NCBI GenBank assembly: GCA_018389105.1
Contig: JACATO010000062.1
Location: forward strand, 124,001 to 188,000
Direction of reading: 5' to 3'
Source of the DNA: Nautilus pompilius
Lineage: Eukaryota > Mollusca > Cephalopoda > Nautilida > Nautilidae
DNA: 64,000 nucleotides
Part shown: positions 1 through 12,018 of the stretch, in pieces
Numbering within the stretch: position 1 is the stretch's first letter
Layout: each line of letters opens with the position of its first letter
Program-made: the position numbers and the translations under genes
Notes under the pieces: model-generated
What the model was told of the DNA's origin: nothing
The model's database searches: none
The model's input: only the letters and a program-made list of their open reading frames with translations

Positions 1-60
1 CCCGCTCCGCCTCCTCCTCCATCGGCGGCCATTTTGTTTCGGGATCGCGGACGTGACGAT
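1..60 (+). promoter_or_regulatory. Promoter-like GC-rich segment with YY1-type site
   Basis: The window opens in a C/G-rich, CpG-containing segment. GGCGGCCATTTTG (about 25-37) matches the YY1 consensus (reverse complement of CAAAATGGCCG), a motif known to sit at or just downstream of transcription starts. A CRE-like GACGTGACG follows at about 50. No TATA box is seen. The segment may be the edge of a CpG island lying mostly upstream of the window. The orientation and the gene served are inferred, not shown. Confidence 0.35.
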
Positions 61-2500
61 GCATCGGGGAAAGTGTACTTTCAAAATCCTCGGCATTTTG
101 ATCCTGAAGATTTCTCGTGGCAAATTTTTGGGGGGGGGGAGGGGAGGGGAGGGAACTCGAGCAAACAACAACAATGACGACGACACTAATAATCGGAATC
201 ATATTTCACGTATTTGTTTTTTTTTTTTTTTTCTGTTTCAAAGGTTTCAAATATTTCGCGCAGAATTCATCGAGGCGCCACATTCTTCAGCATTCTCTCG
301 CCGAGGCCGCGATGAAAGTTCAGATCGTCCTCGAGAAGGAAACATTAAGTAAACACCCTCGGTACGGTTTATCTACGTAAAATAACCCATTTCTGCACCG
401 TCGCTCACGTGAGGAACTCTGGCTTCGATGAGGGGTCTCTCGGTATTAATAAAATAAACAGGTATTTATTTATAACCTACGCGAAAACCTGTTATCAACC
501 CTAAGACATCTGATCCTGGTTCGATACATTGATTATCGCGTTAATAGGGAAAGTAACAGGTTTTTTTTTTTAACTCGACTAATGCCATTATACGCCCCCC
601 CCCCACCCGTCGCCAGCTGTCAAGTTGAAACAGTCCACAAACCTGCGCAGTTGTATACGTGAAGGACCATTCCGTCACCTGGTCACTGTAACTTCCGATG
701 TCACGTATAAACCTCACGTCGGGGTACGAATCTCCGGTTGTTTGCCCGGCCCGCCAGCTCAGGTACGGCGTCGGTGATTTGTATGAACAGGTGCCCCCGA
801 CCGGTGCTTTATCAGCATCTCGTTAGCGGCCACGTGTTGCTGTTTACTGATAGCGGAGATAGCGGGGTTCGACTGGAGCTACTTCACATATTTGCCTGGC
901 CACTCGTGTTTGATGAGATGGAGATGAGAGACGAGATGCAAAATTCGAAAAGAAAAGCAATTCTCCCCCCCCCACGTCCCTCCAAACGTTTCCTCCTCAG
1001 CCAGCAGCTGCGACAATTTAGGTTTCATTGGCGAGAATTTTGGATGACGGATTCATAAAAAAATGTTTTGATCAACAGCGTCTTGGATGCCGCCGGCCGG
1101 ATCATTAACTAGAGCAGAAGCCCACCTGGGTGCGAGACCGCCATCTTTGACGGAAATATCCAAGTACAAAGTTCACAAGTGTCGTTAAAAAAACACTTTT
1201 TTCGATAATATATTTAACTTAAAAACACCCGAGTGCTTGGGAATGAGCTTTATGGTCAGTTCTACATGAGTTGAGCCGAACAGAAACGATTATGTCTGCA
1301 GCTAGCGGGTGTACAAAGGCTTCAATAGAATATAGATCCAATAGTGGAGGGAGGTAAAAGAACGAAAGAGTTAATGTCCGTCACAAATACGGAGATAGTG
1401 AAGTGTCAAGACGACATGGCCCGAAGACTCGTGATGATGGGTTCTCTGTCAGCAGTCGTGAGGCGACGCCGCCAAGCTAGCTTTTATTCACGACTTACTC
1501 TTGCTGTATGCAACAACTTGGGAAGTTTTCGTTTTCAAACGCCTCTTTTTACTTTCGATGACATCAAGACGCATCCATACGTAAAGGCTGCAAAAGCAAC
1601 ATCTATGGTGTGTGTGTGTGTGTGTTCTCTTAAGACTTTTAAAACTATGAGAAACGAAAAAATAATTAACTAATTTAAGGAGTAAGGTTATGCATTCACG
1701 TTTTAGTTCTCCATCGCAAAACAGCCGCCATTGATAGACACCTGGCGGGAAGCTAATTTCCCAACGGAGGGAGATTTCTGAACGACTTTCTTCGCCTCCA
1801 CAACCGAGAGCAAATAGAATGAACAAGGAAACTGAGAGAGAAAAATCCCTTAAAGTTATGTGAAATTATCTCGCAGAGTTTTCCTCTTTTGGGGGCGTGG
1901 AGGCTGGCATTTCGTAAGAAAATACGGGCATAAGTCTGGTTTTTGTCGCGACTCGAAGCGAACCGCGGGCCCATCTAGGATCTGACCACCTTGAACGCTC
2001 CAGCTCTTTGCTGTTGTTCCAAAGCCACCGTCTGTTGAGGCTTTGGAAAGTACAGATTTCTGGACTGTGCTGCACCAACCATAACAAGGAATTAAAAAAA
2101 CCATTTCCGAGGGAATCTTCCTGTCGACGCCTTCAGGATTAACCGTGAAAACGACTGCTCTAGTTTCGGGACAGCCCGACAGGCCGCCAATGAACCATCC
2201 GATATCGAATAGTTACGTCCACTACGGCACCAAAAGTATTCTACGACCACCGCCCTTCACTCACTAACCCCCCCTGGACATTAATATTAGATGAGTCCTT
2301 TTGCTCTCGTTTTGCAAGACAGCCCCAACGATAATTTTGGGGTCAGGGAATGCATTGGCTAAAGTCAACACACAAGTACAGAACACACAACAAGAGGACA
2401 CGTACAACAAATTCGGTTTCATTCTATCATCTCCCATTGAAAACAACAGCCTTTCAAAGTATTTTTTAAAACGCAGTAACATTATTTAACATTCTTGCCA
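61..2500. other. Non-coding stretch, no supported gene
   Basis: I see no conserved protein, splice-bounded exon or RNA gene here. It contains short homopolymers (T run at about 217-231, C run at about 595-604) and a short (TG)n at about 1606-1624. Open frames in it are short, overlap in several frames and show no family motif. Confidence 0.6.
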
Positions 2501-2504
2501 TTGT

Positions 2505-2995
2505 CTCTAAATCTTAACCACAACCCAAACCGTTAAATCCTAACCATAATTGTAGCCATTAAATCTTAACCACAACCCAATCCGTTAAATCCTAACCATG
2601 ATTCTAACCATTAAATCTTAACCACAACCCAAACCGTTAAATCCTAACCATAATTGTAGCCATTAAATCTTAACCACAACCCAAACCGTTAAATCTTAAC
2701 CATAATTATAGCCATTAAATCTTAACCACAACCCAAACAGTTAAATCCTAACCATAATTCTAACCATTAAATCTTAACCACAACCCAAACCGTTAAATCC
2801 TAACCATAATTCTAACCATTAAATCTTAACCACAACCCAAACCGTTAAATCCTAACCATAATTCTAACCATTAAATCTTAACCACAACCCAAACTGTTAA
2901 ATCCTAACCATAATTATAGCCATTAAATCTTAACCACAACCCAAACCGTTAAATCCTAACCACAATTCTAACCATTCAATCCTAACCATAGGCCT
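2505..2995. repeat. 52-bp minisatellite rich in CTAACC/TTAACC
   Basis: About nine direct copies of a 52-bp unit. The segment CCACAACCCAA recurs near 2519, 2571, 2623, 2674, 2726 and onward at 52-bp steps to about 2933. Each unit contains several CTAACC or TTAACC words separated by short AT-rich linkers, which resembles a strongly degenerate CCCTAA telomere-like sequence. Copies differ by single-base changes (for example TTGTAGCC versus TTCTAACC). It is AT-rich and has no coding potential. Confidence 0.9.
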
Positions 2996-4395
2996 ACAGA
3001 ATTCCCTACCACAATAAAACAATACAACGCCTCCAAACGTCTCGTTCCGGGACGAGTGGTTGGCGTAGTTAACCATTAAAACACCTGTTTTATTTGATTT
3101 CATTTATTCTTCTCTCAGAGATTCGAACATTTTACCCCACCCCCGGGCCCCCCTCTCTCTCTCCACTTCATCTCAACGCTTTGCATCAGTCGGTCTCTCT
3201 GGTTCCTGGAATAATTTCTGCATCATTTTTTTCCCTATACGTGTGAGAGCCGTCTGGAAAGTTCTGGCGACGGTTGTAGATCCGTGTAAAGAGATGCTCT
3301 CAGCCAGGCCATGTGGCCAACAGACGGTCAGCGGAAACAACAACAATAAACAGCCAGTTATCCTGGCAGAGCAGAAGAGAAGAGGCAGCGGGCGTAGTAA
3401 CCGATAAGTCCCCGTGTCCTTAGACATAAAGCTTCGCCAGAAACTCCGAACTTAGAAATGCATTCGTCTTCGAGCCACTTTCGTTTTAACATCTCATCCG
3501 TTTATTGAGAAAAAAACACAGATGAACGAATTTCTGAGAGACTCAAAGACCGACGAAGGAAGGTCGGCTAACGTAGCAGATAATCAATCGACTGATTAAT
3601 TACAGAACTCCGGAAATATGCGAGGGATCGTCTCAAAAAAGACGCGCTTCCGAGACGAAGTTGTCAACAGACGACGCAGTTCTTGGGGGCCCGACTTCTT
3701 TGGAGAAACGAAAGCTTCGGAGGGTGGACGCCGTCTTAGAGGGGGATGCTAAGTAATCCCTGACGAGAGTCAAAACGACTCTAATCGCCAGTTTCTTTCT
3801 CGATTAGCCTTCACGCCGAGTCTTGCGAACCCCTTTCTGGGAGACAGATAAGGCAGTCCAGTTAGAAACACCTATATGAAAAGATGGAGAAGCCTTGCCT
3901 TAAGCTGGAGTCCCTCACACCTTTAATTTGCTATTAAGTAAAATTACTAATTACAAATCTTGATGTGCACATAGAAATGATTAAATTATCGGCTACCAAT
4001 CACCACACCTGTCCCTTCTAGTTTATGGCTGTGACACTGCCCCTCCCTGCCAAAGACATGGAAGCCAGGACAAGGATTCGCAAAGCAACCAAGTGAAAAT
4101 CTCGCGTATTTCACACGCATAATTGTCCCTCTCCCCGAGTTGGTAACATTGCCAGTTTAATGTCAGGTTTTCTTATGTAAAACCGCTCGATATTTATGAG
4201 AATAAACATCGGCCGTCCAGTCGATGACCAAACAAATCGAAATTACCGTAGGTATAAACTATATATCGTATTTTATTTTGTTCGTAAGAAAAAATGTGCG
4301 CTTTCTGTTGAAATCACGCTGACAAATAAATAACATAGCAGGTCTGAAATAAGTCGATGTTTCTCTTTTTCTCTCTCCCCTTTTGTTAACTGCAG
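2996..4395. other. Non-coding stretch, no supported gene
   Basis: Unique DNA with no recognisable coding exon, RNA gene or mobile element. A CT-rich tract at about 3150-3165 and a pyrimidine tract before 4395 (see next feature) are the only structures noted. Confidence 0.5.
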
Positions 4396-4441
4396 TCAGC
4401 GCCAGAAATATGTTTGGTGCACCTGCATTTAGACGCCTCAG
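4396..4441 (+). CDS. Candidate 46-nt internal exon, unknown protein
   Basis: A long pyrimidine tract (about 4355-4385) leads to the acceptor AACTGCAG at 4388-4395. After 46 bases an excellent donor, CAG|GTGAGTAA, begins at 4442. Two of three frames are open (SAPEICLVHLHLDAS or SARNMFGAPAFRRL); the third has TAG. The splice signals are the main evidence. The exon is too short for a family match and could be non-coding or a decoy. Confidence 0.25.
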
Positions 4442-4649
4442 GTGAGTAATTTATTTTCCAAAACACGGGCGTCTAGGTGCTGCAGTAGAATTAATCGGCG
4501 CTTGGTTTAAGGGGAAAAAAATATAGAAAAAAAGAGAGAAAAAGAGAGATTTGAAGGGGGGGCAGGTTATTTTTCCCCCTCTCTTTCTCTAGGGAAGCGG
4601 TAGACGTCTTATCGGATCTTCGCTAACTCGTTTAAGACCTAGAAGCCAG

Positions 4650-4691
4650 AGAGAGAGAGATGATGGAGAGATAATGGAGAGAGGAGAGAGA

Positions 4692-4728
<37 letters not shown>

Positions 4729-4775
4729 GGAGAAGAGATGGGAGAGAGAGAAGAGAGAGAGAGAGAGATAGGAAG
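4650..4775. repeat. (GA)n microsatellite with ATGATGGA interruptions
   Basis: Near-pure GAGA tracts interrupted by GATGATGGAGA and GATGAGGGAGA. The reading frame on the minus strand is only the Ser-Leu translation of CT repeats. Confidence 0.9.
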
Positions 4776-4941
4776 GGGCGGGGATGACAACACGCTCGGC
4801 CTGTCTCCTCTCCTCCGGGAAATCTGAGGAGACTGGTATCCCAGAGCAGCCAGTAGTCCTGCCGGCCAATCAGATTCCGTTTTAGTAATTTGGTCGAACG
4901 GTGTCAGAAGTGTGGCTAGTTGTAGAACGCTGATTAATTAC

Positions 4942-5081
4942 CTGCTTGCAATGTCCATCTGCTTTTCTTTGTTCCCGTCTTGTCTCGCGCATTTCAAAGC
5001 GATACGATCGCGGAATAGATGCGAGGCCTTCCCGTTGCAATGAATGCTCAAATTGGGAAACCTTTTGGCGCTGGAGGTAAC
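4942..5081 (-). CDS. Candidate minus-strand exon, unknown protein
   Basis: On the minus strand an acceptor-like ATATCAG ends at 5082 and a donor CAAGCAG|GTAATT lies at 4941-4936, bounding 140 nt. Two frames stay open. One begins VTSSAKRFPNLSIHCNG and leaves phase 2. The other begins YLQRQKVSQFEHSLQREG and leaves phase 0. The first has the higher G/C at third positions. The acceptor has a poor pyrimidine tract. No domain is recognised, so this is a weak candidate. Confidence 0.2.
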
Positions 5082-5630
5082 CTGATATGTCGTGGCCGAC
5101 ACCCCGAACCGCCATCGCTGCGAACTGCGTGCAGAAACATCGCGTTAAACTCTCACGTTAACCACCGAAAACTAGAAAAGATCCTGACCAATTCTTCACT
5201 CATTTTGATTTTAATTTTAATTTCTTTTTTTTTTTTTTGTATAAAGATTTAGAAAGATAAGGTTTGTTTTTTTTTTAAAAAAACACGTTTCACGCTGGAG
5301 ACTGACTGCACTTTAGTATTGTAAGGGAAAACAGCAACATCACCCCAGCTTATCGTGTGTTGTGTTCGAAATTTGAACTAGCATCTGGCTACCCTTTTAG
5401 TATGTATCATGGAGCCTTTATTTTTTTCCACACCCAGCTGCAACCCAAACAATATGAAGATTTTTTTTTCCTTTTATTTTACTGAAATAACTTAGAATAA
5501 TATAAATAACGATGGGGTGGGTGGGTGGGTGTCTGTAGTAAGGCTATCAGACGCCAAATATCCTTTTAAGTATTTTCTCAATTTTTTCGCCTTTGGTCTT
5601 ATTTACAGGCTTTATTTATTAGTACAGAGA
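5082..5630. other. Non-coding stretch, no supported gene
   Basis: AT-rich DNA with poly-T runs near 5222-5238 and 5265-5275 and a short (GGGT)n at about 5515-5530. No gene or RNA is recognised. Confidence 0.5.
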
Positions 5631-5684
<54 letters not shown>

Positions 5685-5805
5685 GTCAGGAGAGATACAG
5701 TACAGAGAGATATATAGACGATCGTCAGGAGAGAGATATGATGTTACAGAGGTAGATATAGAGGCAGAGGCATATATGACAGAGAGCAGTAGACAGAGAT
5801 AGAGA

Positions 5806-5843
<38 letters not shown>
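5631..5843. repeat. (GA)n block containing one CRE palindrome
   Basis: Two GA microsatellite runs (about 5631-5680 and 5808-5842) flank a degenerate middle. TGACGTCA lies at 5681-5688, at the junction with the first run. This is a small member of the GA/CRE repeat class seen elsewhere in the window. Confidence 0.85.
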
Positions 5844-5846
<3 letters not shown>

Positions 5847-5956
5847 CAGAAAATCCATATTTTAAAATAAAATCGTTTCACTTGACATTTTAGATAAAAT
5901 ATCAGCCTTTGTGCTTGATGAAGTATATTACTGGTGTCGTCGTAATTATGACAGCC

Positions 5957-5962
5957 TGTGTA

Positions 5963-5985
<23 letters not shown>
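5957..5985. repeat. (TA)n microsatellite
   Basis: About twelve TA dinucleotides followed by poly-T. A shorter TA run lies at about 6389-6402. Confidence 0.9.
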
Positions 5986-5993
<8 letters not shown>

Positions 5994-8900
5994 TTCTTTT
6001 TAAAATTTCGTTTTATTTAAAAACCAAGTAATATAAAAAGATTGATTTATTTATTTACTTATGCAAACGTGTGTATATTACTTTAAATGGACAGCGCAGC
6101 CTTAAAGTCTCAAAAACAAACAACATGAGATCTGTGCGCAGCAGAGGGAAGAGGAGGCTGGGTGCTTACAGACGATCGAAATAAAAGTCGTGATCAAGGG
6201 CCATTCCCCGGCGAAGACCTGCACTCGCCTCCGTCTGGAGATGTCAGTAATCTAAAGAGAAGGGAATCTAGATATTAGAATGTTTCTCTTAACCGAAGGC
6301 CAAGGATTTTGTGTGTTTTTGTTGTTGAATTTTTTCTTTTATTTATTATCTTTGAAAACCCTGAATTCGTCTGTAAAAACAAATATAATATATATATATA
6401 TAAAGCAAAACAAACAACTTCCTGTAGTAGATTTTGTTTCTAACCTTTTTTTTTTTTTGAAATTCAAGAAAATCATAAACACAGTCAGGATTCTAAAACA
6501 ACCTTTCAATGTTGCGTGGCCCCTCTGACTTATTTCAAACTGAGGCAGAAAAAATCTGTATTTTTAATTAATAACTCACTTTTAATTCTATAAAATATGC
6601 AGCAGATTACTTACCACCAAATCAATATGTTACCAACTGTTTTGCAGATCGGTTTATCATTGAACCATTTTGAATTCACCTGCATCGGCCCCTTTTTTAT
6701 TTTTTCTTCCGGGGACGGATGTGAATAAATCAGGCAGATGGTGACATTTTATCTAAGTAAACAAATCATCTAAAAGATTCTGTACGCAAAGAAAGTCAAA
6801 GTAAAAACGATGAGAAGATAATGTACGCGGTGTTTATATAGAAATTTTTAAGCAGCATCACGGTTTGAAGCGTCATCTACTTCAAATATAAGTCTCATAC
6901 TTATACTTTGGCAGCAAAGCTGCTTGGTCTTATTAAAGAAACTCATATTTCGTGACTCTCTGGCAAAGTGTTACAATAGCGAATCACTGGAGAGTAGAGC
7001 CGAACACAGCCGACTGAACTGGGGGGGGGGTAATAAGAACTTATGATGGTGCGCGACAAACTCTCGTCCCATCCACGGGAGGGCTCCTCTAATCAAAGTC
7101 AAGCGAAGATCGCAATAAGTCCGGATTAACTCTTTCTCCCTGTGAGATTCGTAGCCGCTGAAATGCTACTGAAAATCAATTAAACCCATCAATAACCAGT
7201 GGTCTCTCTCTCGTGGCCTATCAGTCATCTCCTTAGAGGGCAGCCTGACAACCACATCGCGGTCGTTCATTCGAGTTCGAATCACTCCAAAACGTTCGCG
7301 TTACATCACCAGGTGGCGTGAGAGCCCGCTGCGCGCGGCCGTCATTAAGTACCTTCTTTTAACCTCGGCTCAAAGAGACCAGATGAGCGAGAGAAAATTA
7401 ACTGGCCACTAAATGTCGTCCGGGCAAATGGATTTTAATGCTCTTAGCGCCGGACCAGGGAATCGACAAAAACGAGGTTGTAAATCACTACTGTCCGAGG
7501 AGAAAACGAAGAAAGAAACGGAAGGAATGTCTTTCTCCTCGTCTTGTGAACGACGATTCTCTGCCTGGTAATGTACAATAGGGGCCTAAACCGAGGAGGT
7601 ATTTGGGGGGGGGGAAAGGTTCGTCGCGGATTTTCCTAAAGACTTACAGATTTTTTCGACCATTCCCGGCTAACGGGGAATCCCAGAGGGAAATGGCGGT
7701 CTCTCTTACAGTCCGACTTTCTTCTCAAAGTTAGATACAGCGGTACTGTTGGCAGATTAGTACGATTAACTAGTGTTACTTCTTTTTTCCTAATGAAAAA
7801 CATCAACGAGGGGGACGAATCTTAAAAAAAACAAAACCAATCCACAGTGCTTATCCAGTGATTGAATATACTCGTACATCATCTCCCTCTCGCAGAAAAA
7901 TGGACGGGAGCGAAAAGCTTCGTCTCGGCGTAAGTTATTAAGATAAGAAATAAAAACAGGCATATTAATTTAAGACGCAAATAAATAAATATAACGGACA
8001 AGAAAAGGGTAGGTTACACTCCCAGTAACACCAAGAGTGACAAGAATTAGTTAGATTATTTTTATTCCGTTTTAACAACCCTTGTTCCCGACGCGAAAGC
8101 GTTAATGGAACTTGCAATATTGCTATGGATATTGAAATATCTGGGGGAATCAAGGGAAACGCCTCTATTGCACACCTCCAGACATAAATTTCGAGATGAC
8201 AAGTTCGTTTCGAGACACACCAAACTTCAGCTCACGGTCGCGATAATACTCCATTGAAATGTTCCGATCCATCGCGGATACGGAAATCGACGATGTCACG
8301 AGTCTCTTGCTCTTAATCGATTGGCCGCGCACAGCACGGATTGTAACACGTGACATTCGGTAAAGAGCGGTGCTAATTGGTGGTACATCAACGCCTCGAT
8401 GGTCGGCCGCCTTACAGGACACGGTGGAAAAATAACGGCAACAACTCACCTTTCGTTAGCTGATCTTAAGAGATCTCTATGTGCAGATTAGTTGACAGAA
8501 AAGGACTAACTGTAAAATGGATTATTAGTAATAAGCTAAGGTTATAATAGCCATCGCTTTCGCAATGAACTTTCATAAAAATCCCAAATATCTCGCGAAC
8601 TTTAAATGTATAAGATAATTTTATGCAAATTTTGTTAACGAATAAAAATTTTTTTTTAGCCCGTCTACACTTAGTTTATCAGGTGCGAGAGAAGGTCGAG
8701 CTTATTACAATAAGTGCAGCTGTTATAATTATTAAGGTACGTAGTGTTGTTCTCAGATTTTGTTGCTTCTTTAATCCCGTAGATGCTAAAGATCTTATCG
8801 AAAAACAGCGCTGGAAGGTGGCGCTGCGGTGCTTTCCGGAAGACTCTCTCGTACACCTAACAGCTTTTAACCGCCCGCCCCCTTATTCTTATTCTCTCAG

Positions 8901-9375
8901 GGGTTGTGTGTGCTGCAAATAAAGCAAGCGAGTTTGCTACAAAAGAATCCTGTCCATTCCGCTCCACCTGAGATGGATTCACGTCTGCCACAGCTGAGGT
9001 GGCTAGTTAATGGCTTGCTGATTCCGCAAAGACGGACTCTTAACAAACCTAATAATTTACTATCAAATATAAAATGTTGCATATCAGTTTACATTGAAGA
9101 AAACAAACAAACAAGTGGATAGTAAGAAACAAAATTAAGAAATATCGAGTAGTCTTCAGCGTGTACCTAAACATAAATATGGCGCAAGAAGCGGCACCTA
9201 CCGGATGGAAACTTTCTTTTTAGTTTCCGTTGAACAGAAACTAACTGAAAACTGAAACATGCAACGTTTTCGAAAAGTTACGAGCAAACCGGAAGTGAGA
9301 CCCTGAGATATGCTTCATTCAGTTTCTGCTACCAGTCAGATTATATCGTCATGCCTCCGTTTGTTTCTGAATATA
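5986..9375. other. Long unique non-coding stretch
   Basis: No coding exon with splice support or family similarity is visible. It contains a G run at 7021-7030, another at about 7605-7614, and scattered short open frames with no recognisable domain. Some mixed AT/GC blocks (for example about 7330-7460) have the texture of conserved non-coding DNA, but conservation cannot be judged from one sequence. Confidence 0.5.
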
Positions 9376-10345
9376 GTCTCTCTCTCTCTCTCTCTGTACT
9401 GACGTCATCTCTCTATATTGACGTCATATCTCTCTCTCTCCCTCCCTCTCTGTATTGACGTCATCTCTCTGTATTGACGTCATCTCTCTCTCCCTCCCTC
9501 TCTGTACTGACATCATCTCTCTCTCTGTTCTGACATCATCTCTCTGTATTGACGTCATCTCTCTCTCCCTCCCTCTCTGTACTGACGTCATCTCTCTCTG
9601 TATTGACGTCATCTCTCTCTGTACTGATGTCATCTCTCTCTGTATTGACGTCATCTCCCTCCCTCCCTGTACTGACGTCATCTCTCTGTATTGACGTCAT
9701 CTCTCGCTCTCTCTGTAATGACGTCATCTCTCTCTGTACTGACGTCATCTCTCTCTGTACTGACGTCATCTCTCGCTCTCTCTGTACTGATGTCATCTCT
9801 CTCTGTATTGACGTCATCTCTCTCTCCATCCCTCTCTGTACTGACGTCATCTCTCTGTATTGACGTCATCTCTCTCCCTCCCTCTCTGTACTGACGTCAT
9901 CTCTCTGTATTGACGTCATCTCTCGCTCTCTCTCTGTAATGACGTCATCTCTCTCTGTTCTAACGTCATCTCTCTCTGTATTTAACGTCATCTCTCTCTC
10001 TGTACTGACGTCATCTCTCGCTCTCTCTCTGTACTGATGTCATCTCTCTCTCTGTACTGATGTCACCTCTCTGTAATGACGTCATCTCCCTCTCTGTACT
10101 GACGTCACCTCTCTGTATTGACATCATCTCTCTCTCTGTACTGATGTCATCTCTCTCTGTATTGACGTCATCTCTCTCTCTGTACTGATGTCACCTCTCT
10201 GTATTGACGTCATCTCTCTCTCTGTATTGACGTCATCTCCCTCTCTGTACTGACGTCACCTCTCTGTATTGACATCATCTCTCTCTCTCTGTACTGATGT
10301 CATCTCTCTCTGTATTGACGTCATCTCTCTCTCTCTTTTTCTCTG
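9376..10345. repeat. CT/CRE array 1 (TGACGTCA minisatellite)
   Basis: About 970 bp of irregular units of 19-40 bp built on TCTGTAYTGACGTCATCTCTC. By eye about 27 intact TGACGTCA palindromes occur from 9400 onward, plus decayed forms (TGACATCA, TGATGTCA, TAACGTCA, TGACGTCACC). Unit length varies through the number of CT dinucleotides and CCCT insertions. The reading frames on both strands (Thr-Ser-Ser-Leu and Asp-Asp-Val-Asn types) are translations of the repeat, not genes. Confidence 0.95.
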
Positions 10346-10539
10346 TTGAGAATTTCTTACTCGGCTTAGTAAAAAAGGTGAGGATTACTTTGATAGCAGC
10401 GGAATAAAGACCGTTAAATGTGACTGAGATAATGGAAAATAGAAGACAACTATAAAGGCGGATGAACAAGAGAAGAAAAATCCGAATACTTGTTTCTGGG
10501 GTCGTCCACAACGAAAGTATAACGTAGTGGCAGGGCCTG

Positions 10540-10627
10540 GACTGCGAGGGATATAGCTGCGCATGCGCGCTGAGCGAGGCAGGCCGATTCCAAGACAGAT
10601 AGAGGGGTGATAGCTGCCGTGTAACAG
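10540..10627 (+). promoter_or_regulatory. NRF1-type promoter with possible first exon end
   Basis: TGCGCATGCGC at 10558-10568 is a full NRF1 palindrome, typical of CpG-island promoters. About 60 bp downstream, GTAACAG|GTAAGT gives a perfect splice donor, with the exon ending at 10627 and a T-rich intron start following. Together they suggest a transcription start and a short non-coding first exon on the plus strand. No TATA box or ATG is apparent. The gene it would serve is not identified. Confidence 0.35.
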
Positions 10628-11118
10628 GTAAGTTTTTTTCGAAAAGAAATAATAATAGTAAAAGGTTTCGTCAGTATCAGAAAAGAGGGAAATCGCTGGT
10701 GGTTGCTAGACGGCCGGTGGCCGGCCAGCTAGTTCAAGCGGCCTTCCGCCGGTTTGTTTTTGTTTTTGTTTCTTAATGGCGTGCGAGTCGTCGCGGAGAT
10801 AATTAGCTGAGCGGTCTCCACAAAGACCCGCCAGGTATTTGGACCGTGAAATCCTTTCCAGTAGTAAATCTCGTGCCGGTCTCTGACCGGTTTTATCTGG
10901 CCGCCTTCACACTCCGCTTCACCGCCATTCTATCCCTTTTGTCTACCCCTCCTCTTGTCTCCCGTCTGCCCGAAGGCGCGGGATGATGCTACCTGAAGAT
11001 TAAAGGTGCGCCTCGAAATATTTCCCCCCCAGCAACCCTTTTTTTTTTTGCATCATCATCGAATATGGAACATAATCAGTACAAAGCCCCTAACATGCGA
11101 AACAACTCTGAAAATGAT
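10628..11118. other. Non-coding stretch after putative donor
   Basis: CpG-containing unique DNA (about 10700-10990) that may be the 3' part of a CpG island. No coding exon is recognised. Confidence 0.4.
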
Positions 11119-11224
11119 CTCTCTCTCTCTCTCTCTCTCCCATCTCTCTCTCTCTCTCTCTCTTCTTCATCATCATTCTCTCTCTCTCTCTCCTCTCTCC
11201 CTCATTCATCATCTCTTCTCTCTC

Positions 11225-11256
<32 letters not shown>

Positions 11257-11278
11257 CCCCCCACAAAAAAAAAAAAAA
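11119..11278. repeat. (CT)n microsatellite with TCAT interruptions and A run
   Basis: CT tracts broken by CATCATC and CCTC, ending in a C run and a poly-A run at about 11266-11278. The frame that passes through it into 11640 is Ser-Leu translation plus chance extension. Confidence 0.9.
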
Positions 11279-12018
11279 TGTTTATGAAAGACCGGAGGAC
11301 AAAGACATCTTACTGTATCGGTAGACATCATTTAGATTCATATTTAATCGATCTATGTCAGCAATTATTTGGTAAAGATGAATTCCACTTATCTGCGTCG
11401 AGTCAGCAGATACGAGATTGGGTCCAGTGTACCTCCAATGGTCGTCGACATTCTCTCTTGGATCAAAAGAAGAAAAAAAGTTGCTTTATTATCGCATCGG
11501 AACCAATTATATCGGCGTGTAGTGTAAGCCTGTTCAAACATCCAGGTCTTATTAGTTTGGGATGGCTCGGCTCAGTCTGTAGCGTCAGCAGTCATCGAGA
11601 TAAACACACACACACAAACACACACACAAAAGATGGATAAGAACACTTGTTAGGCCACGGAGCCATCTACACAGAACTTGTGGAAGAATGAACCGTTGGT
11701 CGCCTGTACAACCGCCCGAGGTTTACGTCTCTGGGAGAGAGACCCCCATCACTTTCATTTGATCACATGCATCAACGAAACCGATTCCTAATATACTATA
11801 AACGTATGGTTCACACACAGATGACGAGCAAACTTTATTCCTTCTGTCGTAGAAATAACCCGGGCTTGTTCACCTGTGAAGTGGGGTTAGAACAACGTTA
11901 CTGGACGACCACGGGAAGATGGGGCCGGGGCCGGGAGTTCTTCACAATCACGCGACAACCGGTTTGCAAACAGACCGAGAGTCCGATGGCTGCTGCTTGG
12001 TTCGGGAAAACTGTGTAG
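11279..12018. other. Unique stretch, no supported gene
   Basis: Contains a short (CA)n at about 11606-11629. A frame runs from the CT repeat to about 11640, but it shows no domain and no codon bias. Confidence 0.45.

Noticed and set aside
9424-9894. Overlapping 60-105 codon frames on both strands with repeated DDVNTER or TSSLCIDV motifs
   Set aside because: These are the translation of the CT/CRE repeat. They occur in several frames and on both strands and follow unit length, not a protein.
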